DNA of 64,000 bases. It comes from Flammula alnicola (lineage: Eukaryota > Basidiomycota > Agaricomycetes > Agaricales > Strophariaceae). The stretch spans positions 62,001-126,000 of the forward strand of contig JADNRV010000120.1 in NCBI GenBank assembly GCA_015499995.1, given 5' to 3'. Shown here piece after piece: positions 27,001-38,769 of the stretch. The notes below the pieces were generated by a model. The model did not search any database. It was not told the DNA's origin and saw only the letters and a list, made by a program, of their open reading frames with translations. Each line of letters begins with the position of its first letter. The first letter of the stretch is position 1. The translations under genes and the position numbers were made by a program.

Positions 27001-27198
27001 TACTTCATCTTTATATCATAACCGGCTCCTCTCCTTTTTTTTTTTTCTCCTTTCCTCCAACTGGTTATTCCGTTCGTTCCATACATCCCCTGGCCGGCCC
27101 CCATATCCTCACGACCAAGTGCTTCCTTTAGGCACTGCCCTTTAATCACGAACGGACGAACGACTTAAAGACAGACTCACTATAATAGCCGGTGTGCT
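24066..27198. other. Microsatellite-rich leader upstream of the cyclin gene
   Basis: No gene is supportable. The stretch carries an unusual number of different simple repeats: GGAT units near 24,208, GATTTT/GGTTTT units at 24,425-24,485, TAGA at 24,890, AACGTTC units near 25,103-25,127, GACTC units near 25,315, CCCTT units at 25,551-25,580, GTT units near 25,643, CTTC units near 25,766, GAGT units at 26,312-26,336 and several poly-T tracts. The last 200 bp before 27,199 are pyrimidine-rich, as expected for a fungal promoter/5' UTR. Confidence 0.6.
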
Positions 27199-29127
27199 AT
27201 GGCCTTTTATACCGCCGCGAGCCATCTGAATCTCAACCTCGCGCGCACCCCCGACGTATTCACTAACGCCTTTGCGCTGCCGAACTGCCAAGGGTCGTCT
27301 AGTTCATCATCTTCCTCCAACACAACCACAACCACCACCGCCACCGCCCACACCAACTCGACTTCGTCCTCGTCCACCCAGACGACGACGACGTACCCAA
27401 ACACCTACCCCAAGTCGCGGCATACCTACAACACAACCCAGAGCACAATGACCGTCACGTCGTCCAGCGCGCCGGGTGGGCCGTCGATACGCGGGGCGGC
27501 TGACCTGCTGCACTCGTTCGCCATGGCGAGCAAGCCCTGGCGGTCCTCCAACTCCTCTGCTTCTTCCTCCTCCTCCTCAAATGCAAACGCCGGTGCCTGT
27601 GCCAGTGCCGGTGCGGTTAGTGCGATGACGAGTGTGGCGAAACACGAGTCGATGCCCACCCCGCCGATGACTTCGACGTTCTCCTCGCGCACTGCGGGGC
27701 CGCCCTCCACCAGTGCCAGTGCGAGTGCGGGTTCGGCGGGGTGGAATAGTGCAGGCTCGAGTAGTGGCGGAGGAGGAGGCTCGTCGTTGGGGCCTGCGCT
27801 GTCGTACTCGAGCGGGGCGTCGACGCTGCCTACGCCGACGAGCATGGTTGTGGAGGATGCGGCGCTGCAGCACCGGTCGCATGACCACCAACACCAACCT
27901 CAACATCACCAGCATCAACATCCACAGCACCTGCAGCAGCAGCAGCAGCAGCAGCACGCGTACCACCACCATGCGCACCAGCACCAGCACCAGCAGCACC
28001 ATCCGAACCAGCACCAGCACCAGCATCAGGAGCAGCAACAGCAACAGCGAATGACACTGCCCCCTATCGCCCAGCTCGAGAGACACCTCTCGCATCTTCC
28101 TCCACGTACGTCTTTCATTGACTCGACGCGTCTTTCCCTTTCCTTGACCTTTTACTGACCTCTGACATTTTTTCCTTCTCATCTACTCCAGTGACGCCCC
28201 CAGAGGACATCCCCATCCCCCACCCTTCCTCCCAACTGCAACCGCAACTGCAAGTGCAAACACAAACGCAACCGCAAACGCACACGAGACCTCCTCTGCC
28301 CCTGCCCAAGTTGTCGCAAGACGACTTTTTCATGGCGGACGCGGCGCAGGTGAAGCCGATGCCAACACCCGCTCTGGAGCTCGCCGTTGTACCTCTGCCT
28401 CTACCTCTACCTCTACCTGTATCACAAGTACAAGCACAGCTACCTTCCAACGCTGTCTCGAGCGCCACACAGGCGCAGCATCCACAATCGCAATCCCAAC
28501 AACAGCAACAACAAGCAACACAACAGCCGCCAGCGTACCTCGTGGACTGGCTCGACTTCACGCGCACGCGCTCGGCGCACTTCATAGCGGAGAAGACGTG
28601 CGAGATGATTTGTTATCTGTGGTTTGCGACGCCGTCACCTGAACGGGGCGGTGATGAGGGTAGCAGTGGTAGTAGGAAGTCGATTGGGACGCCCCCGCCG
28701 ACGCCGCCTAGCGAGTTCGCAGCGGCTCCAGGTGCTGGCGCGGATTGTCCTTCGTCAACGCCGCCGCTGCCGTTGAAACCCGCGCGGCTCTTCTCTTCCT
28801 CCTCGGCATCAGCGTCAACGTCCTCGGCGGTGGCCTCAAGCGCACCCTCGACCCTGCAGCTAGTCGCCACCCCGACGTTCGTCACGTTCATGCAAAAGCT
28901 GCTGGAGACGACGCAAGTGTCGCAGAGCGTTATCGTCTTGTCCTTGCACTACATCTATCGGCTGAAGGAAAGGAACCGGTTCACCCCCGCACAGCCGGGG
29001 AGTGAGTTTAGGATCGCGGTGGCGGGGTTGATGATGGGGAATAAGTTTTTGGATGAGTGAGTTTTTCTTTGTTTTTTTTTTTTTTTGAGTTTTCGTTTTT
29101 GGTTTTGGTTTTCCTTGTCCGTTTCCT

Positions 29128-29193
<66 letters not shown>

Positions 29194-32157
29194 GTTTCCG
29201 TTTTCTGTTTCCGTTTCCTTCCCTTTTTCCTTGTTCCGTGCAAAGGAATAATAAGAACACATGAACTGACGCCGCGAAACAGCAACACCTACACGAACAA
29301 AACCTGGTCGGAAGTCTCCGGCATCGACCTCGGCGAGATCAACCGCATGGAGCGCGAGTTCTTGCAGGGCGTCGATTTTAACTTGTATGTGGACAAGGCG
29401 ACGTACGAGGCGTGGCTGAACCTCCTCAAGGGGCTGGTCCTGGCGAAGGAGCGCGATTGTCGGCGGTTCGCTGGGAGGGGCCAGGGGAGGGAGGCGCATG
29501 TCCTGCGGGGGCGGGGGGTGGAGAGAGATGGGAGGGATGGGAGGGAAAGGGAGAGGGTGGATGGGAGGGCGGATGGGAGGGAAGAGAGAGAGAGAAGGAG
29601 CAGGAAGGGGTATGGGTATGGGAGTACGGGGCCGGTGGCGCGGACGTATACCACTGCTGCCAATGGCCATGCCCATGCTGCTGCGAGTGCGACGACGATG
29701 ATGGTTAATGGTGCTGTACCTGCCTCGACCGGCTCGAGCGCGACGAGAACGAGGCAGAGCGCGTATAGAGCACATCATAGGGCGCGCTCGACGTCGCCGA
29801 CTATGCGCATGAGCTCGAGTGGGGGTGTGCCGGTGCATGTGCCGATGGTGGTTACGCGCCCGCCGACGGCGACGACGGCCGGTGCGGTTTATTTGCCTTA
29901 TCCACAAGCGCAGCAGCAGGTGTATGCGCCTCCTCCGCCTGCGACAGCGCCGACGGGGTATTCCAGTTCGAATGCGACAATGACGGAGTCGCCGTATGCG
30001 CAGTATCCTGCTTCGAGTTCGAGTTCGAGTTCGACTGCAGGATATGTGTCGTATGCACAACCACAGACGCAACAGGCTTACTCGCAAGCTTACCAATCCG
30101 CGCCCTCTGCTGCTGCTGCCACCACTTCGCATCACCAAGACCCACATCCTTCGTACGGCTACCCCTCCGCAACATCGTCGTCATACTCGTCCTATCCCTC
30201 TGGGACGTCCTCCGCATACACATCGCCTACACCCGCTCCTGCATCACTATCGGCGGCGGCGGCGGCGGTGCATAAACACCCTCTATCTGTCCATGCCTCC
30301 TCTTCGAACACCCACCCCAACACGAACACCTCGGTGCCGCCGTCTATGCACATCACCACCGCGATACCGCGCTCTGGCTCCAAGCGCACCGCAGAGGCGG
30401 CGTTCTCGCCCACGTCGGCGGCGTTTGCGGAGGACGTGCATTTGCTGCCGCCTGCCAAGACACGGCGGCCGGTGTCCATGGGTGCTGGGATGGGCATAAG
30501 TTTGCGCATACCGGAGGGCGTTGCGACTGGAGGAGGAGGGAATGCGAGTGGGGGTGGGGGTGGAGGTGGGAGCAGTGCGAGCCCGTTGGATGGGCTGCAG
30601 AGCTTTTCGCGGATGAGTATTGGGGGCGCGGCGAGTCAGGGGGCGTCGCCTGCTAGAGAGAGCGAGCGGGAGAAGGAGAGGATGGAGCGGGAGAGGAGGG
30701 AGAGAGAGGCGGAGAGGACGATGAAGAGGAGTAGTGGCTCGGGTGGTGGTGCGATGGTGCCCAAGACGCTGTCGTCGACGTACTCGTATTCGATGAATGA
30801 CGAGCGCAGGGGTGGGCCGCAGGTTCGTTCTTTCTTTTTCTCTTCATAATATGTATGTCAAATTTAGCTGATGTGGGTGTCGTAGAACTTGTACTTTTAC
30901 ACCCTCGCGTGCTCGCCTCTCAAGCCTGAGGCTGCCTCCTCCTCTTCCACCTCCAATAACTACTCCTCTTCTGCGAACAACGACACCCAAGACCAGGACA
31001 TGCAGCCGCAGCCGCAGACACACGTCGTCAAGGAGGACGGCGCCGGTTATGGATACAGGAAGGCCAGGCTGAGGTACCACCAGCCCGTCCTGCAGTCGAA
31101 CGCACCGTACGCCTATGCGGACCTCAATGCGTCCTCGACCAGGGGTGTCGGTGCGCCCGTATATACCGCCACGCTGCCGACGACGACGGTTGCGACTTTG
31201 AGTACATCCGCTTTGGGCGGTTCGACGTCTGCGTCTGGATGGACTGCCCCTTCGTACCCTCAGCATCAGCATCAACAACGCCAGCACCAGCACCCGCCGA
31301 GGATGGTCGTGCAAAGCGCGGCGACGAGTCCTGCGATGCCGCTGCATGTGCATGTGCACAGCCAGCCCGCTACCACTACCACCTCTGGTGCGCTGCCGCA
31401 CTTCCATGACGATGTGTGGGCAAGGCCGCCGGCGCCTGCGTATGGGTATAATACTGGTGTTGTTGCGAGTCCGGCGGTGAAGCAGGAGCGAGCGATGGAT
31501 GAGCAAGAGGAACAGGAGGAGGAGGATGATGACTCGATGCAGGAGGACGAGGAAGAGGACGAGGCGCGGATGCGATTGCGGTACACTGGATCGGGCGTGT
31601 ACACCGCGTCTCCTGTAGATGTTGGGGCGCCGTTGCATTCGTCCGCGTCTGCCATCTCCGCTACCTCCGCTACCTCGTCGAATTCGTCGACGTCGACGGT
31701 GACGACGTACGACCCACACGCAGACCCACGTACGCCGGAGCTGTCCTATTCTCCTGCCCATTACCACCACCACCACCAGCACCACCACTCGAGCACAACC
31801 ACCACGACCACCACCACGCCGTCATCGACGCACATCCCCTCGGCGCCCTTCGCCAACGCCGGCCCGCCGGGCGTGGGCGTGCAGTTCTACGACGACGCGA
31901 GTCCGCTGCGCGGGGCCCTGTCCCATGCGCATGCGTATGCGTATGGAAATGGATATCCACGTGGGTATGGGAGTGGTGGCCAGGCGCGTGCGGGGCCGAC
32001 GGTGATGTATCCTGGCTCGCATGCGGGGACGCCTTTGCAGCGTGGGTATGGAGGGTATGCGGGTGCTGGTGACGGAGGACAGGGCCAGGGGTATGCACCA
32101 CAGCAGCACCAGCAGCAGGAGGAGCAGGGGTATGTGTATGCGCGGGGGGGCAGGTGA
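27199..32157 (+). CDS. Pho85-type (Pcl1/2, Pas1-like) cyclin with very long low-complexity tails
   Basis: Exons 27199-28105, 28192-29056, 29283-30822 and 30886-32157 join in phase to 1,527 residues. The cyclin box starts around residue 415 (YLVDWLDFTRTRSAHFIAEK), continues through LVATPTFVTFMQKLLETTQV and IVLSLHYIYRLKERNRF, and crosses intron 2 in the diagnostic GNKFLDDNTYTNKTWSEVSG / INRMEREFLQGVDFNLYV stretch shared by Pcl1/Pcl2/Pas1 cyclins. Such cyclins activate a Pho85/CDK5-like kinase and act in G1 entry, polarity and metabolism. Outside the box the protein is Ser/Thr-, Gln/His-, Gly- and Pro-rich; the Gln/His tract near residues 230-290 comes from CAG/CAC repeats. The C-terminal exon begins NLYFYTLACSPLKPE. 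Splice sites are all GT-AG. Subfamily is firm, ortholog identity is not, so no symbol is given. Confidence 0.9.
29127..29192. repeat. Hexanucleotide tandem repeat (TTTTCG)n in cyclin intron 2
   Basis: About eleven consecutive TTTTCG units on the plus strand lie within the 226-bp second intron of the cyclin gene, flanked by degenerate TTTCTG/TTTCCG units. The intron is four times longer than the other introns in the gene because of it. Confidence 0.9.
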
Positions 32158-35100
32158 TGGTGGTGTGGTTTTGGGATGTTGATTTGATGTTTCTTTTGGG
32201 TGTTGAGGTTGTTATCCTTCCTCCTCCGCCTCCTTTGTTCTGTGCTCTATATTTTTTGAGTTTCTCTGTCTTTCATCTCATGTTCGTCTCGTGCATTGTT
32301 TCTTTTTCTCGTTTCATGTCTCATTTTTCCCGTTCTCATTATTCATTCGTTCGTTCGATTTCTCTGCATGCATACATCTCATTTCTCAGTTTTATTCCTC
32401 AATCTTCATTATTTCGCATTTTTCATCTCTTTTTTTTCGCATTTCTCTCATTTCATTTCTCGCTCGCATTGAACCCAATCCACGTTGACGACTCCTAGTT
32501 GATCGAAGTATTCAAAGTAATATATGACTCGCTCGTACTTTCCTCTCCTCTCCTCTCCTCTCGTACTATCCCTATTTGCTATTTTGCTATTTACGCTCAG
32601 CCTCATACTGCACTTCGCCCTCGCACTTCGCACTCGCACTCGATATTACTACTACTATTTACTGCACACACACCTTGACACTACTACTACACGACTTACA
32701 CCCAGCGACACTTTTCATGCTAGCGACACCCTTACACTCCCTTTTTCACGACGTGGCCTACAACTACAAAGACATAATATTGTACTAGACTTTTATTGTA
32801 CTTGCGGTAATATGATATATACGCGCCTCGGGCTGCTTTACTTGTAGAACTTAAGTAGAACGGGTTGCTCATTGATTCGATGTTGAAACTTGTTGGTTGA
32901 ATTCGAATCCAGTTCCGTGGGACCGTGATTATCGGAGGGACTCATCTTCGGGGGGTGGTGTTACATAGATTAATACACACGGGACTTGCTGTAAATCCTA
33001 CGGCATAAGTAGGGTTATGTATTTCGATACGTAGATTTGGTGGACCGGGTACGTTATAACTTATGTTGCCATGCATGCTGTTACTTATGTAACTTAACTT
33101 CGGCCGGGACTTGGCAAGCCGCATTTGGATTCGGATTCGGATTCGGATTCGGATGAGCGCCCGACGCGCACGCGAGCGCGTATGTATGTACAGAAAACAA
33201 TTTTCTTCATCACTACTGTAGTTATCAATATCATGCATCGTGATATGTAGATGATGCGCGTGTACTATATACCGAAAATTGGACGCGGTCCACCCGCGCT
33301 GCGGTCGGCGTGGCGTGCGCCACCCGTCGTCGCATCACCATGTCCATATGTAGGGGATGCGCGACGAGACCTGATGAGACCGGTGTATATGCCAATATGG
33401 CGAGTCAAGAGATTGGAAATTTTAAAGGGGAGATACCAAAAAATTTCCAGATTCCAAACGCGTACTGTACGGACGGTGTATCACATCGCGCCAAAACGCC
33501 AAGTTTTATTAATTAAATCTTAAAGGGTTTCGAATTCGCGACTCAGTCGCAATCATTCAGTTAACACTCCTGTACATATACTTACTCATATTAGTTGCGT
33601 TTCGGCTATGCAGGTGTAGCCGCATCATCACTAATGGGTCAGGACGTATGTACATATAAATTCAAAGCAGTAGTAATACTGTATCAACAACAGACCGATT
33701 GTCATCTGGTCTGTCAGGAAAGACTAGTAATACTTGTATGTAATGACATTCAGATGTTTAAAACAGCTGTGACGATGATAAACTTTAAGCAATCTTGGAA
33801 TATGGTACATATACGTACGGGTCAGATGCCCAGCCCAGACAGGAATTGTGAAAAATGATAATCTAAGCTTGGGGATGGATCCATTAGTGGCTTACTACCC
33901 ATGATGATCAGCCACCGCGACGTCGCGGTCTCGCTCAGCGCGTCCTCATCACCCGGGTTAGTTTTCGCTAGATTAGATATACGAGCAGGCGCATGATCAC
34001 TAATAGTAATGACAGTCAGCAAACGGTCAGAACCACAAGTTTGTGTCGTTGTGGCGCGCCCCGGCCGGGAATTCCGAATAATATCAGGCGATTACCGTAG
34101 ACGGGAGATGTAGGTACATATGTAGATGAGGAGATTGGAAAAATAAAGGAGCACATGTATTCCCCGCAAATTTTTTAAGAAATGAATTAAAAAAAGACCC
34201 TGGGGCAAGAGAGATCTTGGAGTACATACGCACGCTGAAGCCGGTGGTTGTAGCGAGCTTCAAGCGTTGTGCTGCGCTTTCATGTTAATTCAACATTAAG
34301 GCCTCGGAGCTGTCTGCGTCTAGATCGGGTAAACAGGAGAGTAATCAAGCTCGTGGCGTAAGCGTCATTGTCAGCAGAATGGAGGATTGTTCGATGTTGT
34401 GTGAGGAACTGTACGTGGGCCTACATGGGCGATGCGTTGGAAATACACTTTTGGCGCTGCATGCCACTCACTGTACACGCGCCTTCTCGCCATTGACACG
34501 AAGCTTTTGCCGGAATTCTTTTACAAGAAGGTTTTGGCTTTTGGGAATCAATGAAAGAGGGGACGAATAATAATGGGGTCAGTAGAATATGGAGCTTTCA
34601 AGAAACAATTCAAACACTGGGTGTCATGATGACGCTTTGCAGTGGGGGGATGAATGACGAGAGGGCTGTCAATGCGGGTCTACAACGACTCAAAAGCCTC
34701 CGACAGGAGTATTGGACCAGGATCATTTTGGCATGGAGTATGTAGTGTGGCGAAAATTGCTTATGGGGAGGATGTAGGAGTAAGAGTATATTATCCACGG
34801 CATGGCCCAATCGCTGATTGCATCAGGGCAGACTCAGATAAACGTGACTGCCCAGGGCGCAAGGACGCCAGGGGAGAACGCAGGAGGTTTTGAGGACGAT
34901 ATCGCAATGATTATGGGTTGCCGATTTTACCGACTCCCTGACATACCATATATGGCAAGACGTAGTCTGGCTTCCGTCTTTTAGATTTATTTCTATTAAT
35001 TTTTTTCTGCAAGTAGTGAATGGATCGAAGGAGCGCAGAGCCCTGGCGAAATTTTTGTTTAACCATTCTTTCTCTTTCCGTTTGAATCAAAATCGAATCA

Positions 35101-37680
35101 ATTTTCGTACATTTTTCTTAAGTCCTCCTTGTTTCTTGTGTAGATCCAATGTCAATCGCCACAGATGACAGCCTACTAGGCTGAATAAGCCCCAATCCAG
35201 TGCGCCACGCGAGTGAGTGTAAAGGCGAGCCATCTAGATCACGGAAAAAATTAATAGGGCGCAATGATGAAGTAAACGCTGAAATCAATTAAGGAAAAAA
35301 TTTCAATACATATGAAGCGGAGTGGAGCAAGAGCTGACCCTAATGGCAGCGATTGGAAAATGCCATTACACCGGTAAATGCCTAACTGGAAGCTTGTGTT
35401 ACTGGCGCCGTCAGCTGAGCGCTTCTTACTTGGCTTGGATGGGTTCTACTTAGTCATGACTTAAGGCAAGCCAGGCCAAGCTGCTTCGAGCTCAGGGTTA
35501 TTTTCTGATCGGTTTCGGATTCGGTGCGATGAGCGATACGAGGCCTGCCTTGCGCAACCTAACGAATAAAATGCATAAAGCCGAATGGGCATTTTCTATT
35601 CGCCGGAGGCATGTGGTCTTAAGTATTGATCCGCTCGGCGATCTAGGTGGCTCGGCCCGGCTCGGCTGGCAAAGTTAACGGCGAGCCTGGTAGCGCTCTG
35701 CGGCACTGCAGGGCGATGAGTTAACCATACAAAGCGGTCGCAGTAAGTAATTGTAGCGCATCCACAGGAAATAAGGACATAGATGGTTATATCCCTAAGA
35801 CGGATATTTGGATGCAAAGTATTGGCTCCAGGCAGTCGGGGTGATCCATTGTTGGACCTTGGCTGCCATTACAATCAATCACGCAATTGGTTTGTCTAAG
35901 TTGGTGGTATTTGAGTATGGCGTAACATAAATTGTGTGGCGCGGATTTGAAGAGATAATTAATTGTCATATATCAATGATCATAACTTGAAGGAGTTCTG
36001 AACGCTCGCGAATGTAAATGAGATGCCGTTGACAGTTGTATATATGATTTTGAGAATTTTATGAGGTTAGCCGCTGTTGGGCAATGACTCGGGTCATCAG
36101 GAGTTGATGCATACTTGACAATTCAATTTCAGGCTTGGAGCGTGGTCCCACCCGGTTCCTGAAGTACTGGCGGAATCTATGGACTGGACGCCTATGGACT
36201 TGCTGACAATGCTTAGATTTTTTGACTACTCCTAAGTAATTGTAGTGAGGTCGTGATATTAAGTAGCAAAAGAAGAAAAGATAGGAAAAGACCTTGATAC
36301 ATACATCCAATTTCGGTTGCCAATGGAGTGTCTAAGATGGGCATAACGGATGTTCCGTATGCAAGACGGTCTAAACGTGCCCACCACTAACGTTGTCATG
36401 TATACGCAAGCTAATTTCTTTGACGACAGTCCTGCAGGGCATGGAGCCATTTATTTCGGAGAATTCATCCCCATGTGTAGGGAAGAATGCAGAAATAAGA
36501 TTGCGACGAGTAAGAAAAATCAGAAGAAAGCACAACAATACTTACAGCCAGATTCAAAACGATAGGCCATCACAAAAAAGATGCTTGGTGGGCGGAGCTG
36601 AAATTCCATGATCCGAAATGGTCGCCGGTGTTTGGGCGACTGCTTGGAGAGATTATGTAATTTTATGTGTGCCCTGTCGGGGATTGAATTTTTGGGTCCG
36701 CTACGTAGATGTTTCTTTTCTGATGGCCTATCGTTTTGAATTTGGCTGTAATGCTTTGTATCCAAGCCATTTCGGCAATGGCGAACAATCAGAGCGGTGC
36801 AGCCCACACAGGGATGCCGAGACATTCGGGGGGGATTGTATGGAAGAACTCTTCGGGCATGATCCATCCCCCGGAGAGCTCCCCATTTCTGGACCCATGC
36901 AGGTCCTGCTCCAAGTTGTGATCATCATATTGGTTTCCGTGGTTAATTTCTTGCAAGATGTCTTGTTCGAGGGTCATCACTAGTTGGAACAGATATGGAG
37001 CTGTGCGACTCAATGGCGTTGACGGCGGTGCGCGGTGCTTGGTGCTCGAATTATCTCGAACGAAAGCGGCTTAGACAGGGTAGAGTATACAAATATCCTG
37101 ATAAAGGATAGACGCATGAAGTTCTGGTCGGCTTGCTACTCCTTGCTATAGTCAGCCTTACAAGTGGTCAGGCCTATAGAAAGCGCCAAAATCGTACGTG
37201 GGTCATGGGTATATTGAGGGAATGTGGCAGGCTCTGTAACACTTTGTTATCTTTTGTTTGAAACTGAGTCTTCGAAAGGCGCCCTGACATGAAACTGAAA
37301 TAGGATTCAACTTCTTGTCCATCCTGACGAAGCCTCAATAACAGTTTGGAATGTGTGCGAGAATCTTCCCTGCCATCCAACTGCCATCATTGTCCAAGAA
37401 TGGTGGACATGAGGGAATACGATGCCGTCATGTCAAGTCTTGATCATGAAGATTGAGATGAGGGTGGGCGAAGGGTAACCGGAAGGGCTGTGTGACCTTT
37501 CTGATCTGCTTGACAAGTGTTACAGCGAGAAAAGAAGACAAAGCCATACATATACATGTCAAGGCTCGAAACGCGACAGTCGCCGCTGAAAACCTGCGGT
37601 TTCAATGATGGAGCAGTCACATACTTTACAAAGGCAATGTATCTATGACAAACCGGGGTACCCACGCGAGAAAATGGAGG
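32158..37680. other. Gene-poor region, 3' of the cyclin gene
   Basis: Directly after the stop lies a pyrimidine-rich 3' flank with CTCTC and TTCATT tracts to about 32,600. A short GGATTC tandem array occurs near 33,122-33,154. An inverted repeat occupies 36,541-36,755. No exon chain with matching splice phases or recognisable domain was found on either strand; open frames at 34.4-34.9 and 36.3-37.0 kb are short and mutually overlapping. Confidence 0.55.
36541..36755. repeat. Inverted repeat (arms about 38 bp, spacer about 135 bp)
   Basis: The left arm (TTACAGCCAGATTCAAAACG then ATAGGCCATCA) at 36,542-36,580 reappears as its complement at 36,716-36,752 with one or two mismatches. No flanking target duplication was seen, so the origin is open: a fold-back element remnant or a small inverted duplication. 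Confidence 0.75.
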
Positions 37681-38397
37681 CTATACTGAGAGATTCTCGG
37701 AGTCTGGTTGGGTGTCGGCGTTGTTCTTGTGCTGGAACCGCAGGCGTGCTTCCTCTGCGTGCAATTGTGCCATTGCTGTGTCTCGAAAGGCCTGTATTGG
37801 GTGGAGATAACCCACGCGATGAAATATGTTTCGTCAATGGAACAGTGCGAAGAAGACAAGTAGGGGAGATTTCCAGAACATTCGTCCGAGGTTGGCTGAG
37901 GTAAATGGAATAGACCCTGGTGCTTACCTGGGTGAACAGATATCCGGAAAGGACCCCACTGACTGGGGAAGTAATGGAGTAAAATCACTGGGTCTATTTG
38001 CAAAAAACTCGGAGACATGCTTACGAACGCCGCAGAAAAGGGCCGTGTTTCTCTTGAAACCAAAAAGGCGCGCTCCAATAAGGGCTGTTCAAAGGAGACA
38101 TATGCGGGCACCAACATAAAAAAAGATGACACGTTCATTTATTATTAGATTTCGTTATTTGAACGTGGTTAGAGGGTGCTTGCCTGATGCCAATCCGGAT
38201 GTAAGGCCAGCAAAAACGCCTTCCTTCCTCGCTTCCTGTGAGAATGGAAAGACATGTGAGTGATCCAACTTAGAGTGGCACTGCCAAAGTTTATGCTAGG
38301 TCCGAGGAGCACTCACAAGCGTCACGCGTTCAACCGCATCAGGAGGGAGTCCAGGAGGAGCACCATTTGCCATATCAAAACCCTCTGAGCCGCCCAT
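37681..38397 (-). CDS. Small conserved-looking membrane protein, 112 residues, function unknown
   Basis: Five exons (38317-38397, 38184-38235, 38025-38084, 37928-37962, 37681-37791) join in phase. The intron after exon 2 has a GC-AG boundary (CAG|GCAAGC); the rest are GT-AG. The protein starts MGGSEGFDMANGAPPGLPPD and continues with AVERVTLEARKEGVFAGLTS. Two glycine-rich hydrophobic segments follow, around residues 36-50 (GLTSGLASALIGARLFGF) and 57-78 (ALFCGVLSGVLSGYLFTQAF). A charged C-terminal helix (AMAQLHAEEARLRFQHKNN) ends the protein. The layout suggests a two-pass mitochondrial or ER membrane protein of the kind found as short conserved hypotheticals in mushrooms, but I do not recognise a named family. 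Its exons are too short to be seen as single open frames; phase agreement over four introns is the main support. It shares a 372-bp divergent promoter with SPO22. Confidence 0.8.
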
Positions 38398-38769
38398 GTC
38401 GAGACTTTTACGTCGGATTCGTTTGCTTTAGTTTAGCCGTGCAGGTTTGAAGGCTGTGCGGGAATAGACTAGTATGGCGAAGAAGACGGTGATTGGGAGA
38501 TTTGGGTCCGCCTCAGACTGCAATTCGTCTGGACTGGCAGGAGCAGAGCAACCAGGATAACGGGCAAAGGTTTGCAAGTCAAAGAGGGTTAACAATAACA
38601 GAGACACAAACATCCGATTTCAGCCACAAGCTAAAATCTAATCACGTGAATAGTCTCGCGTACCGTCACAGCTTGGCGCAGTTTGACGTCACGCTTGGGT
38701 TTCTTTCTCGCGTCTCGACTCTGGCTTGAGGACGATAACGATTTTTGGGACGTGTCTTGGATTCATTCT
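38398..38769. promoter_or_regulatory. Divergent promoter with CACGTG and TGACGTCA sites
   Basis: This 372-bp interval drives the 112-residue gene (minus) and SPO22 (plus). It contains CACGTG at 38,643-38,648 and a full palindromic CRE, TGACGTCA, at 38,684-38,691. The CRE is 79 bp upstream of the SPO22 ATG. Which gene each site serves cannot be read from sequence. Confidence 0.5.

Noticed and set aside
29008..30147. 379-codon minus-strand open frame opposite the cyclin gene
   Set aside because: It is an Arg-rich shadow of the cyclin coding exon and the TTTTCG repeat.
33500..33580. tRNA candidate around the GGTTTCGAATTCGCGACT motif
   Set aside because: No A box at proper spacing and no acceptor stem could be drawn.
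36393..37013. Cluster of short overlapping frames at 36.4-37.0 kb
   Set aside because: Frames on both strands share the inverted-repeat arms and have no splice continuity.
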